Source: Streptococcus suis (GTDB taxonomy: Bacteria; Bacillota; Bacilli; Lactobacillales; Streptococcaceae). From it: a stretch of DNA of 64,000 nucleotides. Positions 56,946 to 64,000 of the stretch are shown piece by piece. The stretch's first letter is position 1. Every line of letters starts with the position of its first letter. The notes under the pieces are model-generated. The model was not told the DNA's origin. It saw only the letters and a program-made list of their open reading frames with translations, and searched no databases. The stretch spans positions 248,001 through 312,000 of the forward strand of contig NZ_LR738724.1 of assembly GCF_902702775.1 (NCBI RefSeq), given 5' to 3'. A program made the position numbers and the translations under genes.

Positions 56946-57326
56946 ATGGTAGAACGTATTTCAAGTGAAAAAATTCCAGCTGCGGTAGGAAGTTATTCTG
57001 CAGCTAGTAAGGTAGGAAATTTGATTTTTACATCAGGACAACTACCAATTAATGTTGAAACAGGCAAAATTGATCAGCCAGAATCAATCGAATGGCAAGT
57101 TGCGCAGTCGTTGCGGAATGTGCAAGCTATTTTAGAAGATAATGGATCTTCCATGAAAAATATTATCAAGACAACAGTCTATTTAGACAATATAGAGGAT
57201 TTTGCAAGTTTCAATGCTGTCTATCAAACTTTCTTTGATGGGGACTACCCTGCTAGAACGGCTTTTGAAGTAGGCCGCTTGCCTTTTGGAGCACTTGTAG
57301 AGATTGAAGCAATTGCGGAGGTATAG
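56946..57326 (+). CDS. RidA-family enamine/imine deaminase
   Basis: The 126-residue protein has the RidA features SYSAASKVGNLIFTSGQLP, the catalytic Arg in PARTAFEVGRLPFGALVEIEAIA. RidA hydrolyses reactive 2-aminoacrylate and similar enamines made by PLP lyases. The gene lies three bases before the PLP-enzyme gene, so the two probably work together: the lyase releases an enamine from an amino acid and RidA turns it to a keto acid and ammonia. Confidence 0.92.
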   Translation: MVERISSEKIPAAVGSYSAASKVGNLIFTSGQLPINVETGKIDQPESIEWQVAQSLRNVQAILEDNGSSMKNIIKTTVYLDNIEDFASFNAVYQTFFDGDYPARTAFEVGRLPFGALVEIEAIAEV

Positions 57327-57329
57327 GGA

Positions 57330-58466
57330 ATGAAAGACAATACAAGGTTGTTACATGGTTATCCAGTGGTAGATGAATATACAGGGGCGGCCTCGATTCC
57401 TATCTATCAAACCTCAACTTTTCATAATTCAGAATTGTATTGTGACCATCAAAAGTATTTATACACACGCTTTTCGAACCCGACAACGGATGCGTTAGAA
57501 AGTGGCTTAGCTTGCTTAGAACAAGCCACCTTTGCGATAGCATTTGCATCGGGTATGGCTGCAATATCAAATGTTTTGATGTTATTGGAAGCTGGGGACC
57601 ATGTCATCTTTCCTATTGAGGTGTATGGTGGAACGTGTCAATTTGCTACGAAGATCTTGCCACAATATGGCATTTCAACAAGTTTCGTAGATATGGCTGA
57701 TTTGGACCGGGTTCGTAAGGTGATAACGGACCAGACCAAGATGCTCTATATAGAAACTCCTTCAAATCCTTTATTAAAGGTAGTAGATATTCGTGCCTTG
57801 GTTGAAGTGGCTAAAGAAAATGGCTTGATTTCCGTTATTGACAATACCTTCATGACAGCCTTGTATCAGAGGCCGTTGGAGCTAGGTGTGGACATTGTTG
57901 TTGAAAGTGTAACGAAATTTATCAATGGCCATAGCGATGTTGTTGCTGGACTGATTGCAACGAACAACGAAGAATATTATCATAAGCTGAAACTATTCCA
58001 AAAAAATTTTGGAGGAATTGTTGGTGTTGAGGATGCCTGGTTGATTTTGCGTGGTATGAAAACAATGGGGCTTCGGATGAAGCAATCTGTACACAATGCG
58101 CAGACAATTGCAGACTATTTAGTTTCTCATCCAAAAGTAAAAAAAGTTCATTATCCAGGTCTGGTCAATCATCCAAATCATTCTGTACAGATGCGACAGG
58201 CTGAAAATGGCGGTGCGGTACTTTCCTTTGAATTTTACTCAAAAGAGGATATGTTAGCCTTTACTAAGATGATTAAGATACCGATTTTAGCAGTTAGTCT
58301 AGGTGGTGTAGAGTCCATTTTATCGCATCCAGCAACCATGTCCCATGCTTGTTTGAGTGAAGAAGAAAGAGCTGAACAAGGGATTAGTGATAGTCTTCTA
58401 CGCCTATCTTGCGGTATTGAAGATGTCGAAGATTTACTGGCAGATTTTGAACAAGCACTTGCTTAA
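57330..58466 (+). CDS. Cys/Met-metabolism PLP enzyme (gamma-synthase/lyase type)
   Basis: The 378-residue PLP enzyme of the cystathionine gamma-synthase/lyase family has YTRFSNPT near residue 49, FASGMAAIS for cofactor phosphate, DNTFMTAL, and the Schiff-base Lys196 in ESVTKFINGHSD. Members do elimination or replacement reactions on sulfur amino acids. The linked RidA gene points to an elimination reaction that gives an aminoacrylate, for example from cysteine or cystathionine. The exact substrate cannot be read from the sequence. Confidence 0.88.
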   Translation: MKDNTRLLHGYPVVDEYTGAASIPIYQTSTFHNSELYCDHQKYLYTRFSNPTTDALESGLACLEQATFAIAFASGMAAISNVLMLLEAGDHVIFPIEVYGGTCQFATKILPQYGISTSFVDMADLDRVRKVITDQTKMLYIETPSNPLLKVVDIRALVEVAKENGLISVIDNTFMTALYQRPLELGVDIVVESVTKFINGHSDVVAGLIATNNEEYYHKLKLFQKNFGGIVGVEDAWLILRGMKTMGLRMKQSVHNAQTIADYLVSHPKVKKVHYPGLVNHPNHSVQMRQAENGGAVLSFEFYSKEDMLAFTKMIKIPILAVSLGGVESILSHPATMSHACLSEEERAEQGISDSLLRLSCGIEDVEDLLADFEQALA

Positions 58467-58530
58467 GGTATAAAGGACCAGTATAGGGAATTTCCCATCT
58501 GGTTCTTTTATTTTTAGATAAGAGGTTAGT

Positions 58531-59928
58531 ATGAATTGGTTAAATGAAATAAAGAAGTATGAAGAGGAGTTGTTGCAAGATATTTGTGACTTGGTGAGTA
58601 TTAACTCTGTTCGAGACGATAGTCTAGCGAGCGAGGAGTGTCCGGTCGGACCAGGTCCCAAACGTGCCCTATATGCGGTCGAAACATTATTGAATGAGAC
58701 AGGGCTGAAAACAGAGATAATCGATAATCTGGTTGTTCAAGCAGACTGGGGAAACTCCGATGAAGTTATTGGGATTATGGGGCATGTTGATGTTGTTGCC
58801 GTTGGGGAAGGGTGGTTGTCAGATCCCTTTGTACCGACTTTGCGAGAAGGAAGATTGTACGGTCGAGGAGTATTGGACGACAAGGGGCCGTTGGTCTGCG
58901 CCATCTTTGCAATAAAAATACTGCAACGGTTAGGAATACATCCAAAGAAGACCGTTCGTTTTATCATTGGAAGTGATGAAGAAAGCGAATGGAAATGTAT
59001 GAAGGCTTATCAAAAATACCGTAGTTTTCCCAAGGTTGGCTGGGTTCCTGATGCCTATTTCCCTGTTATACATGGTGAAAAGGGGACAAGTATTTTGCAA
59101 ATCACGACCGGTAGTGTGAATCGTCCTGATTTTTATCTGAAAGAATTTCATGCCGGTGTGCAGGTGAATATGGTTCCTGACAAGGCGGTTGCAGTACTTG
59201 AAGCAGAGGAGCCTGGAAAAATATCCCAAGCATTTTATCGTTTTATAAATGACTATTCTGGAATTGCTGGTGAAGTATGCAGACAGGAGAAGAATGTTAC
59301 CCTGACATTATTTGGGCAATCCGCTCATGGTAGCAAACCATTTTTAGGGGAAAATGCAGCAACCCACCTGGCTCGTTTTTTGGATACTTATTCACGAGTT
59401 TCTACAAATCAACAAGATTTTCTATCATTATTGGCTGACTGCCACGAAGATTCATTTGGGGAAAGTTTCGGAATTGCTTATCAGGATCCAGAGATGGGTA
59501 AATTGACAGTCAATGTTGGTCTGGTATCTTACACCGAAGAAGCTGGAGGGCTGATTTCGTGTGATTGCCGTTATCCAAAAGGGATTGAATTCTCTAGGAT
59601 TCAGACTTTGGTGGCATCAAAACTGGGAGAATGTTTCCAAGTGGCTGGATATGAGAAGTTGAGCCCACATTTTGTTTCTCCGTCATCTGAGCTGGTTCAA
59701 TGTCTGCAAGAAGTTTATCGAGACCAAACAGGTGGACAAGAAGCTCCGCTGGTTATTGGAGGAGCTACCTATGCTCGTCTGATGGAAGAAGGAGTTGCAT
59801 TCGGTGCGCTATTTCCAGATAGGGAAGATACCATGCATCAGGCGAATGAATACATGGAAGTGGAAGATTTACTGCGAATTGTGGTCATTTATTCGGAAAC
59901 AATCTATAATTTGGCGTGTTCGTGTTAA
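58531..59928 (+). CDS. M20-family dipeptidase (PepV-like)
   Basis: The 465-residue metallopeptidase resembles PepV: GHVDVVAVGEGW (first zinc His and Asp), YGRGVLDDKGP (bridging Asp), a DEESEW pair (catalytic Glu), PDAYFPVIHGEKG and C-terminal DTMHQANEYM (zinc His). PepV-type enzymes split dipeptides in the cytoplasm. It follows the lyase by about 65 bases in the same direction. Together with the gamma-glutamyl-hydrolase-like enzyme it could degrade a gamma-glutamyl tripeptide stepwise. Confidence 0.88.
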   Translation: MNWLNEIKKYEEELLQDICDLVSINSVRDDSLASEECPVGPGPKRALYAVETLLNETGLKTEIIDNLVVQADWGNSDEVIGIMGHVDVVAVGEGWLSDPFVPTLREGRLYGRGVLDDKGPLVCAIFAIKILQRLGIHPKKTVRFIIGSDEESEWKCMKAYQKYRSFPKVGWVPDAYFPVIHGEKGTSILQITTGSVNRPDFYLKEFHAGVQVNMVPDKAVAVLEAEEPGKISQAFYRFINDYSGIAGEVCRQEKNVTLTLFGQSAHGSKPFLGENAATHLARFLDTYSRVSTNQQDFLSLLADCHEDSFGESFGIAYQDPEMGKLTVNVGLVSYTEEAGGLISCDCRYPKGIEFSRIQTLVASKLGECFQVAGYEKLSPHFVSPSSELVQCLQEVYRDQTGGQEAPLVIGGATYARLMEEGVAFGALFPDREDTMHQANEYMEVEDLLRIVVIYSETIYNLACSC

Positions 59929-59982
59929 AAATTTGCGATTTTCAGTCTGGTGTGATACAAGTAATGTATAAGGAGTCTGGAT

Positions 59983-60675
59983 ATGAGTATGAATTCAAAA
60001 TTAAATCACTATATTCCCTTGGTTGATTTTTTGGCTCAAATTTTGGGGAAGAAGACCGAGGTTGTGCTACAAGACTTTTCGCAGGGGCTAGATCACTCGT
60101 TGATTTATATAAAAAATAATTTATCCGGCCGTGATATTGGTGCTCCGGCAACGGATTTTGTGTTGGATGTACTCCAGTCGAAGGTGTATAAGGAAAAGGA
60201 TTATCTGGTAAATTATCGTACAAAAACTTTGGGTGGGAAGGAATTGTACTCCTCTAGTTTTTTTATAAAAGATGATACTGGTGAGTTGCTCGGCATGATT
60301 TGTGTCAATGCTGATAAATCGAAGATGCTAACCTTGAAGCGCTTGTTCGAGTCGGCCTTGGAAGATGTCAATGAAGAACTGGCTAATGAGCAAGTAGAAC
60401 ATGAAGAACCAAATATCGTTGAAAATTTCTATACAACTGCTGGTAGTATGATTGAGGCTGCGATTGAACAAGAAACACATGGGAAAGATGTTGAGCGATT
60501 CAAACTATCAAGAACAGAAAAAATAGCAGTTGTACGCTCCTTGTATCAAAAAGGTTTCTTTGATTTCAAAGATGCTATTCCACAGGTGGCTACAGCTTTC
60601 AAAATGTCAGAAGTAAGTATTTATAAATACATTCAAATTATAAAAAATGAAGCAAATGGCTTCGTTGATAATTAA
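59983..60675 (+). CDS. YheO/DauR-type transcriptional regulator
   Basis: The 230-residue protein has a YheO-like PAS domain (about 8-120; LVDFLAQILGKKTEVVLQDF, then GELLGMICVNADKS) and a C-terminal helix-turn-helix (LSRTEKIAVVRSLYQKGFF through FKMSEVSIYKYI). The group includes DauR, a regulator of D-arginine use. Encoded last in the catabolic operon behind AAGGAG, it is the natural candidate for binding the AT-rich palindromes at the operon promoter. A terminator follows. Confidence 0.88.
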   Translation: MSMNSKLNHYIPLVDFLAQILGKKTEVVLQDFSQGLDHSLIYIKNNLSGRDIGAPATDFVLDVLQSKVYKEKDYLVNYRTKTLGGKELYSSSFFIKDDTGELLGMICVNADKSKMLTLKRLFESALEDVNEELANEQVEHEEPNIVENFYTTAGSMIEAAIEQETHGKDVERFKLSRTEKIAVVRSLYQKGFFDFKDAIPQVATAFKMSEVSIYKYIQIIKNEANGFVDN

Positions 60676-60723
60676 AACGATGGTCATCTAGGATGATAGG
60701 CTATATTGAAACAACTTGTTTGT

Positions 60724-60748
60724 AAAACTCGATTTTGATCGGGTTTTT
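60724..60748 (+). terminator. Terminator of the catabolic operon
   Basis: The stem AAAACTCGAT/GTCGGG-type (AAAACTCGATTTTGATCGGG in full) is followed by seven T; it closely resembles the tig terminator. Confidence 0.8.
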
Positions 60749-60858
60749 TTGTTTTGAGGAAGTGAGTGCTAGGAGAGGGAGGGATGTTGAAGCAGAGGTA
60801 ACGTAACATAGACAAAATACACATCCCTGTAGTTTATATGTTTTTTTGAGTAGAAGGG

Positions 60859-60916
60859 TTGTCAAGAAAATAGCAAAGAACTATACTATAATCATAAAAC
60901 AACTATACAATTGTAT
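60859..60916 (+). promoter_or_regulatory. Promoter of the VTC-DUF4956-CotH cluster
   Basis: TTGTCA (60859-60864), 17 bases and TATACT (60882-60887) are the best pair, overlapping a second -10 candidate TATAAT (60887-60892). A 12-bp perfect palindrome ATACAATTGTAT at 60905-60916 lies just after the expected transcription start. Confidence 0.6.
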
Positions 60917-60958
60917 TTTTTATTATAGAAAATGGCAAAAGGAATGGAGTGACATGGC

Positions 60959-61657
60959 TTGATTAATGAAGTGTTGCGGAAGGAGAAGAAGTATCTACTT
61001 CCGTTAGAAATGTATTATTATTTGAGCGGAAAGTTAGAAAAAATACTAAAAGTGGATAGCTATGGAAAAGAAGATGGCTACTGCGTACGTTCCCTCTATT
61101 TTGATTCTTTAGAGGATGTTGATTGGCAGGAAAAAGAAGATGGTCTTGAAAATCGTCGGAAGATTCGTTTAAGGAATTATGGAAATGGTTCGCAAAATGC
61201 CAAATTAGAGTTGAAGCAGAAGCAGGGAGATAATCAGCGGAAACGTTCTCTTTTGATGACAAAAAGTGATGCGATGTCATTAATTGAAGGGAACACTTCA
61301 GTGTTATTGACCTATCCAGATAAATTGGCGACGGAACTTTATTGCCGTATGAACCAGTACTGTTACAAACCTAAGACGATTATTGAATACCGTCGGAAAG
61401 CTTTTATTTCTCCTGAAAACGATATTCGAATCACGTTTGATTTTCAAGTGCGTGGGACAGAAGCATCCTACGACATCTTTAATAACCATCTGCTGCAATA
61501 CAGTTTGTTGGATCCTCATCTGGTTATTTTAGAAGTAAAGTACAATGGATTTCTATTGTCGCATATCAAAGATTTGTTGGCAGAGGTGGATGGCAGTGAA
61601 TTGAGTGCTAGTAAATATTGTATGGGAAGAATGATCAGTAAACATTATAGATTTTAA
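60959..61657 (+). CDS. VTC-domain protein (polyphosphate polymerase-like)
   Basis: The 232-residue protein is a stand-alone VTC domain of the triphosphate-tunnel fold; in yeast Vtc4 this domain makes polyphosphate from ATP. Likely tunnel residues are present: Glu9/Lys11 in EKKY, Arg44, Arg70 and Arg72 in RKIRLRN, Lys82/Glu84/Lys86 in AKLELK, Arg145/Arg146, Arg157, Glu192/Lys194 in LEVKYNG, and Ser218/Lys219 in ASKYCMG. There is no SPX domain. The start appears to be TTG behind GGAG. A two-codon frame ATGGCTTGA overlaps this TTG. The product could be a polymerase or a phosphate-polymer-binding protein. Confidence 0.82.
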   Translation: MINEVLRKEKKYLLPLEMYYYLSGKLEKILKVDSYGKEDGYCVRSLYFDSLEDVDWQEKEDGLENRRKIRLRNYGNGSQNAKLELKQKQGDNQRKRSLLMTKSDAMSLIEGNTSVLLTYPDKLATELYCRMNQYCYKPKTIIEYRRKAFISPENDIRITFDFQVRGTEASYDIFNNHLLQYSLLDPHLVILEVKYNGFLLSHIKDLLAEVDGSELSASKYCMGRMISKHYRF

Positions 61658-61669
61658 GAGGGAAGATAG

Positions 61670-62347
61670 ATGAAAGATTTATTACGAAATATTTTAGAAC
61701 AACATGGAACATTGACAATCCAAGATATGATTATGCATATTGTGGTGGCAGCTATTTTAGGAGGAGTCATCTACATTTCTTATGCCTATACGCATGCTGG
61801 AACGACCTATAGTAAAAAGTTTAACATATCGCTCATGACACTGACGGTACTGACTGCGACTGTTATGACTGTTATTGGGAATAACGTGGCACTGTCCTTG
61901 GGGATGGTTGGTGCGCTTTCGGTGGTTCGTTTTAGGACAGCAGTGAAGGATTCTCGCGATACAACCTATATTTTTTGGACGATTGTAGTTGGAATCTGTT
62001 GTGGTGTTGGAGATTATATAGTTGCAATGATTGGAAGTAGTGTGATTTTCTTGCTGCTTCTCATCTGGGGAAGGGTTAAAAATGAAAATCGGATGTTATT
62101 AATTGTACGAGCTAATCGAGAGTTAGAAGTTCCTTTGGAAGGACTCTTCTTCCAGTATTTTAACGGACATGTTGTTCAACGTGTAAAAAATACAAAAGCA
62201 GATATGTTGGAGCTGATTTTTGAGGTCAATCGGCGTGTTTATGACAAATACTATTCAGCAGATAATAGCTTAGTTGAACAAGTCTATCAGTTGGGGGAGG
62301 TAGACTATTTTAATGTCGTGACTCAAAGTGATGACATCAATGGATAA
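61670..62347 (+). CDS. DUF4956 membrane protein
   Basis: The 225-residue protein has about four membrane helices in the N-terminal 140 residues, and the hallmark GMVGALSVVRFRTAVKDSRD followed by a hydrophobic segment. The C-terminal 80 residues form a soluble, probably cytoplasmic, domain. DUF4956 proteins are of unknown function and are typically encoded beside VTC and CotH genes. It starts 12 bases after the VTC gene behind AGGGAAG. Confidence 0.88.
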   Translation: MKDLLRNILEQHGTLTIQDMIMHIVVAAILGGVIYISYAYTHAGTTYSKKFNISLMTLTVLTATVMTVIGNNVALSLGMVGALSVVRFRTAVKDSRDTTYIFWTIVVGICCGVGDYIVAMIGSSVIFLLLLIWGRVKNENRMLLIVRANRELEVPLEGLFFQYFNGHVVQRVKNTKADMLELIFEVNRRVYDKYYSADNSLVEQVYQLGEVDYFNVVTQSDDING

Positions 62348-62352
62348 TATCT

Positions 62353-63795
62353 ATGAAACAAAAAATACTGTATCATTTAGTTTTTATCGGGTTGCTGCTT
62401 GGTATTTTTAGTCTACGGATGCTAGACCTGAAACAGCATAAAGAACGATTTTACCATCATAAAGTTTCTCTATCTGCCCAACCAGTGAGTCCAGTTGAGC
62501 ACTTGGCCAGTCACCTACCGATTATTGAAATTGACACTCTGGATGGGAAGGTAATTCCTCTAGAAAGAGGAGAAAATGAAGGTGGAACAAGACAACAATC
62601 TGTACGAGGAACTGTTCGGCTGTACGATAAATTAGATGAAGTAAACCGTGTCGGGGATGGGGCGCGTGTTGAAACGTTGGCGGAAATAGCGTATCGTGGC
62701 AATTCCTCTCGGCATTTTGATAAGAAATCAATTAAACTACGTTTTGTCGATAAAAAAGGAGAGGATGTAGAGTACACGGTTGCGGGAATGCCAAAGGAGT
62801 CCGAGTGGGTCTTGCACGGTCCATTTTTGGATAGGAGTCTGCTGAGAAATTATATATCCTATAACCTAGCTGGCGAATTGATGGAGTATGCTCCCAATGT
62901 CCGTTATAGTGAAGTGATGATTAACGGAGAGTACCAAGGTTTGTATTTAATTGTTGAGAGTATAGAACAGGGAGTGCATAGAATCCCTATTGAAAAAAGT
63001 GACAAACGCTCCTTGAAAACATCATATATTGCTGTTTGGGACCGACCGCATAAGTCAAAAAATCCAGTCGATAACTATGTTGGCTATACCTATCAAGCAG
63101 ATCAGTCATCGCTAGATATTCGCTATCCAAATGTCCGAAAAATAACAGAGGCTCAAAAAGACTTTATCCAGCAGGATATTAGTAAGATTGAGAGAATCCT
63201 ATACTCCTACGATTTAAAACAGTACGGGCACTACGTAGATAAGAATGCTTTTGCGACCTATTTCGTTATTAATGAATTCTTCCGTAATACGGATGCAGGA
63301 ATATTCTCCACCTATCTCTACAAGGATTTGCGAGATAAAATGAAGATTGCTGTATGGGATTTTAACAACGCATTTGATAACCACAGCGATGTAGAATACG
63401 ATCGAGCAGGTTTCTCGATGCTGGAGGTTCCGTGGTTTAGCATGATGATCAAGGATAGGGAGTTTATCGATTTAGTCGTTCATAAGTACCATCAATTACG
63501 CAAAAATCTGCTCAGTACCAAACGTCTTCACGATCATATTGATAAGACAGTTCAATTTTTAGGACCAGCCATTCAAAGAAATAATGATAAATGGGGCTAC
63601 GTCTTTCAGTTGCAAAAAATGGATGAACATAACTATCTCCAGCCCTATGAACGTAATCAAGCAAGTTACGAAGAAGCTGTGCATGTTGTAAAAGCCTTTA
63701 TTGAAGATCGTGGGAAGTGGTTGGATGAGCATATTGAAACCTTGTATCAATACTGTGCTCCATCCAAAAATACAAATACGCTAGTCGATTATTAG
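62353..63795 (+). CDS. CotH-family protein kinase-like, membrane-anchored
   Basis: The 480-residue protein has an N-terminal membrane segment (about residues 7-25) and an extracellular CotH domain. Conserved parts are YRGNSSRHFDKKSIKLRF (114-131), HGPFLDRSLLRNYIS (155-169), GEYQGLYLIVESIEQG (192-207) and the metal/catalytic Asp336 in WDFNNAFDN. CotH of Bacillus is an atypical kinase phosphorylating spore-coat proteins; this organism does not sporulate, so its target must differ. It lies five bases after the DUF4956 gene, in a co-transcribed cluster. Confidence 0.86.
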   Translation: MKQKILYHLVFIGLLLGIFSLRMLDLKQHKERFYHHKVSLSAQPVSPVEHLASHLPIIEIDTLDGKVIPLERGENEGGTRQQSVRGTVRLYDKLDEVNRVGDGARVETLAEIAYRGNSSRHFDKKSIKLRFVDKKGEDVEYTVAGMPKESEWVLHGPFLDRSLLRNYISYNLAGELMEYAPNVRYSEVMINGEYQGLYLIVESIEQGVHRIPIEKSDKRSLKTSYIAVWDRPHKSKNPVDNYVGYTYQADQSSLDIRYPNVRKITEAQKDFIQQDISKIERILYSYDLKQYGHYVDKNAFATYFVINEFFRNTDAGIFSTYLYKDLRDKMKIAVWDFNNAFDNHSDVEYDRAGFSMLEVPWFSMMIKDREFIDLVVHKYHQLRKNLLSTKRLHDHIDKTVQFLGPAIQRNNDKWGYVFQLQKMDEHNYLQPYERNQASYEEAVHVVKAFIEDRGKWLDEHIETLYQYCAPSKNTNTLVDY

Positions 63796-63803
63796 GAGGG
63801 GCT

Positions 63804-64000
63804 ATGAAAAAGTATTTGATAGTTGTCAGTATACTGGTTTGCATATTGACGGTTGGTTATTATTTGTATTATTTTGATGGGAGTTTGTATATCCCTAAGG
63901 TGTACTCGGAAGAGACTATTAACTATACTTTCCAGGTTCGCAATCAGGAATTGGTACGGAAAACAAAAGGGGGAGAGCATCCATTTATTGTCAAAGGGGT
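63804..64000 (+). CDS. Membrane-anchored or secreted protein (partial, runs off the edge)
   Basis: The first 65 codons of a gene start at 63804 behind AGGAGGGG, eight bases after the CotH gene. The product begins MKKYLIVVSILVCILTVGYY, a membrane anchor or signal segment, then a short outer part ending HPFIVKG at the window edge. The final motif resembles the start of glycosidase-type TIM-barrel domains in surface glycoenzymes, but too little is visible for a call. It belongs to the VTC-DUF4956-CotH operon. Confidence 0.6.
   Translation, partial: MKKYLIVVSILVCILTVGYYLYYFDGSLYIPKVYSEETINYTFQVRNQELVRKTKGGEHPFIVKG

Overview
The window reads as chromosomal DNA of a low-GC streptococcus, most likely Streptococcus suis or a close relative. 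This rests on recognised gene content and order: lactose/tagatose PTS genes, a mevalonate-pathway cluster, hrcA-grpE-dnaK-dnaJ with CIRCE operators, a PerR/PmtA-type metal pair, adhP and adhE side by side, and BOX-like streptococcal repeats. No rRNA, tRNA, prophage, CRISPR array or complete insertion sequence was seen. The assignment is from memory of gene families, not from a search.

Layout. 1-4.5 kb: end of lacF, then lacE, lacG and lacX, with a MITE-like hairpin element between lacE and lacG. 4.5-6.5 kb: a small AT-rich accessory patch with an HNH protein and a RelB/DinJ-like fusion protein behind a strong palindromic operator. 6.5-8.5 kb: rpmG, rpmF and hisS. 8.5-12.7 kb: fermentative alcohol dehydrogenases adhP and adhE, with Rex-like and cre-like sites. 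13-14.5 kb: thrC. 14.6-22 kb: a tightly packed transport operon: an exporter-fold ABC pair (first gene frameshifted), a complete ECF cassette and a MATE transporter. 22.2-26.4 kb: mvaK1-mvaD-mvaK2-fni, making isopentenyl diphosphate from mevalonate. 26.4-30 kb: ACT/UPF0210 pair, a phosphoglycerate-mutase-family protein, and a PadR/DUF2812/small membrane protein operon. 30-35.5 kb: heat-shock genes with dnaJ separated from dnaK by a repeat-filled 756-bp gap. 35.7-41.3 kb: a membrane protein with four extracellular repeats, an amidase, and an amino-acid ABC binding protein and permease without an adjacent ATPase. 41.3-44.8 kb (minus strand): DUF2975/XRE pair, a PmtA-like P1B-4 ATPase and PerR. 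44.8-47.4 kb: truA-thiD/pdxK-ECF S component-UPF0340, translationally overlapping. 47.4-53.2 kb: two small regulons, Rrf2/oxidoreductase/hydrolase and TetR/two esterases/small membrane protein/DUF1349. 53.2-54.6 kb: tig. 54.6-60.7 kb: a peptide or amino-acid catabolic operon (gamma-glutamyl hydrolase family, APC permease, RidA, PLP lyase, M20 dipeptidase, YheO-type regulator). 60.9 kb to the end: a VTC-DUF4956-CotH cluster running off the right edge.

The two most promising less-characterised systems are the 54.6-60.7 kb catabolic operon, whose promoter carries a 42-bp perfect palindrome and a cre-like site, and the VTC/DUF4956/CotH cluster. Many promoter-operator architectures can be read directly (Rex, CcpA, PadR, HrcA, PerR, Rrf2, TetR), and several genes (hisS, truA, dnaJ) start without a visible Shine-Dalgarno sequence.
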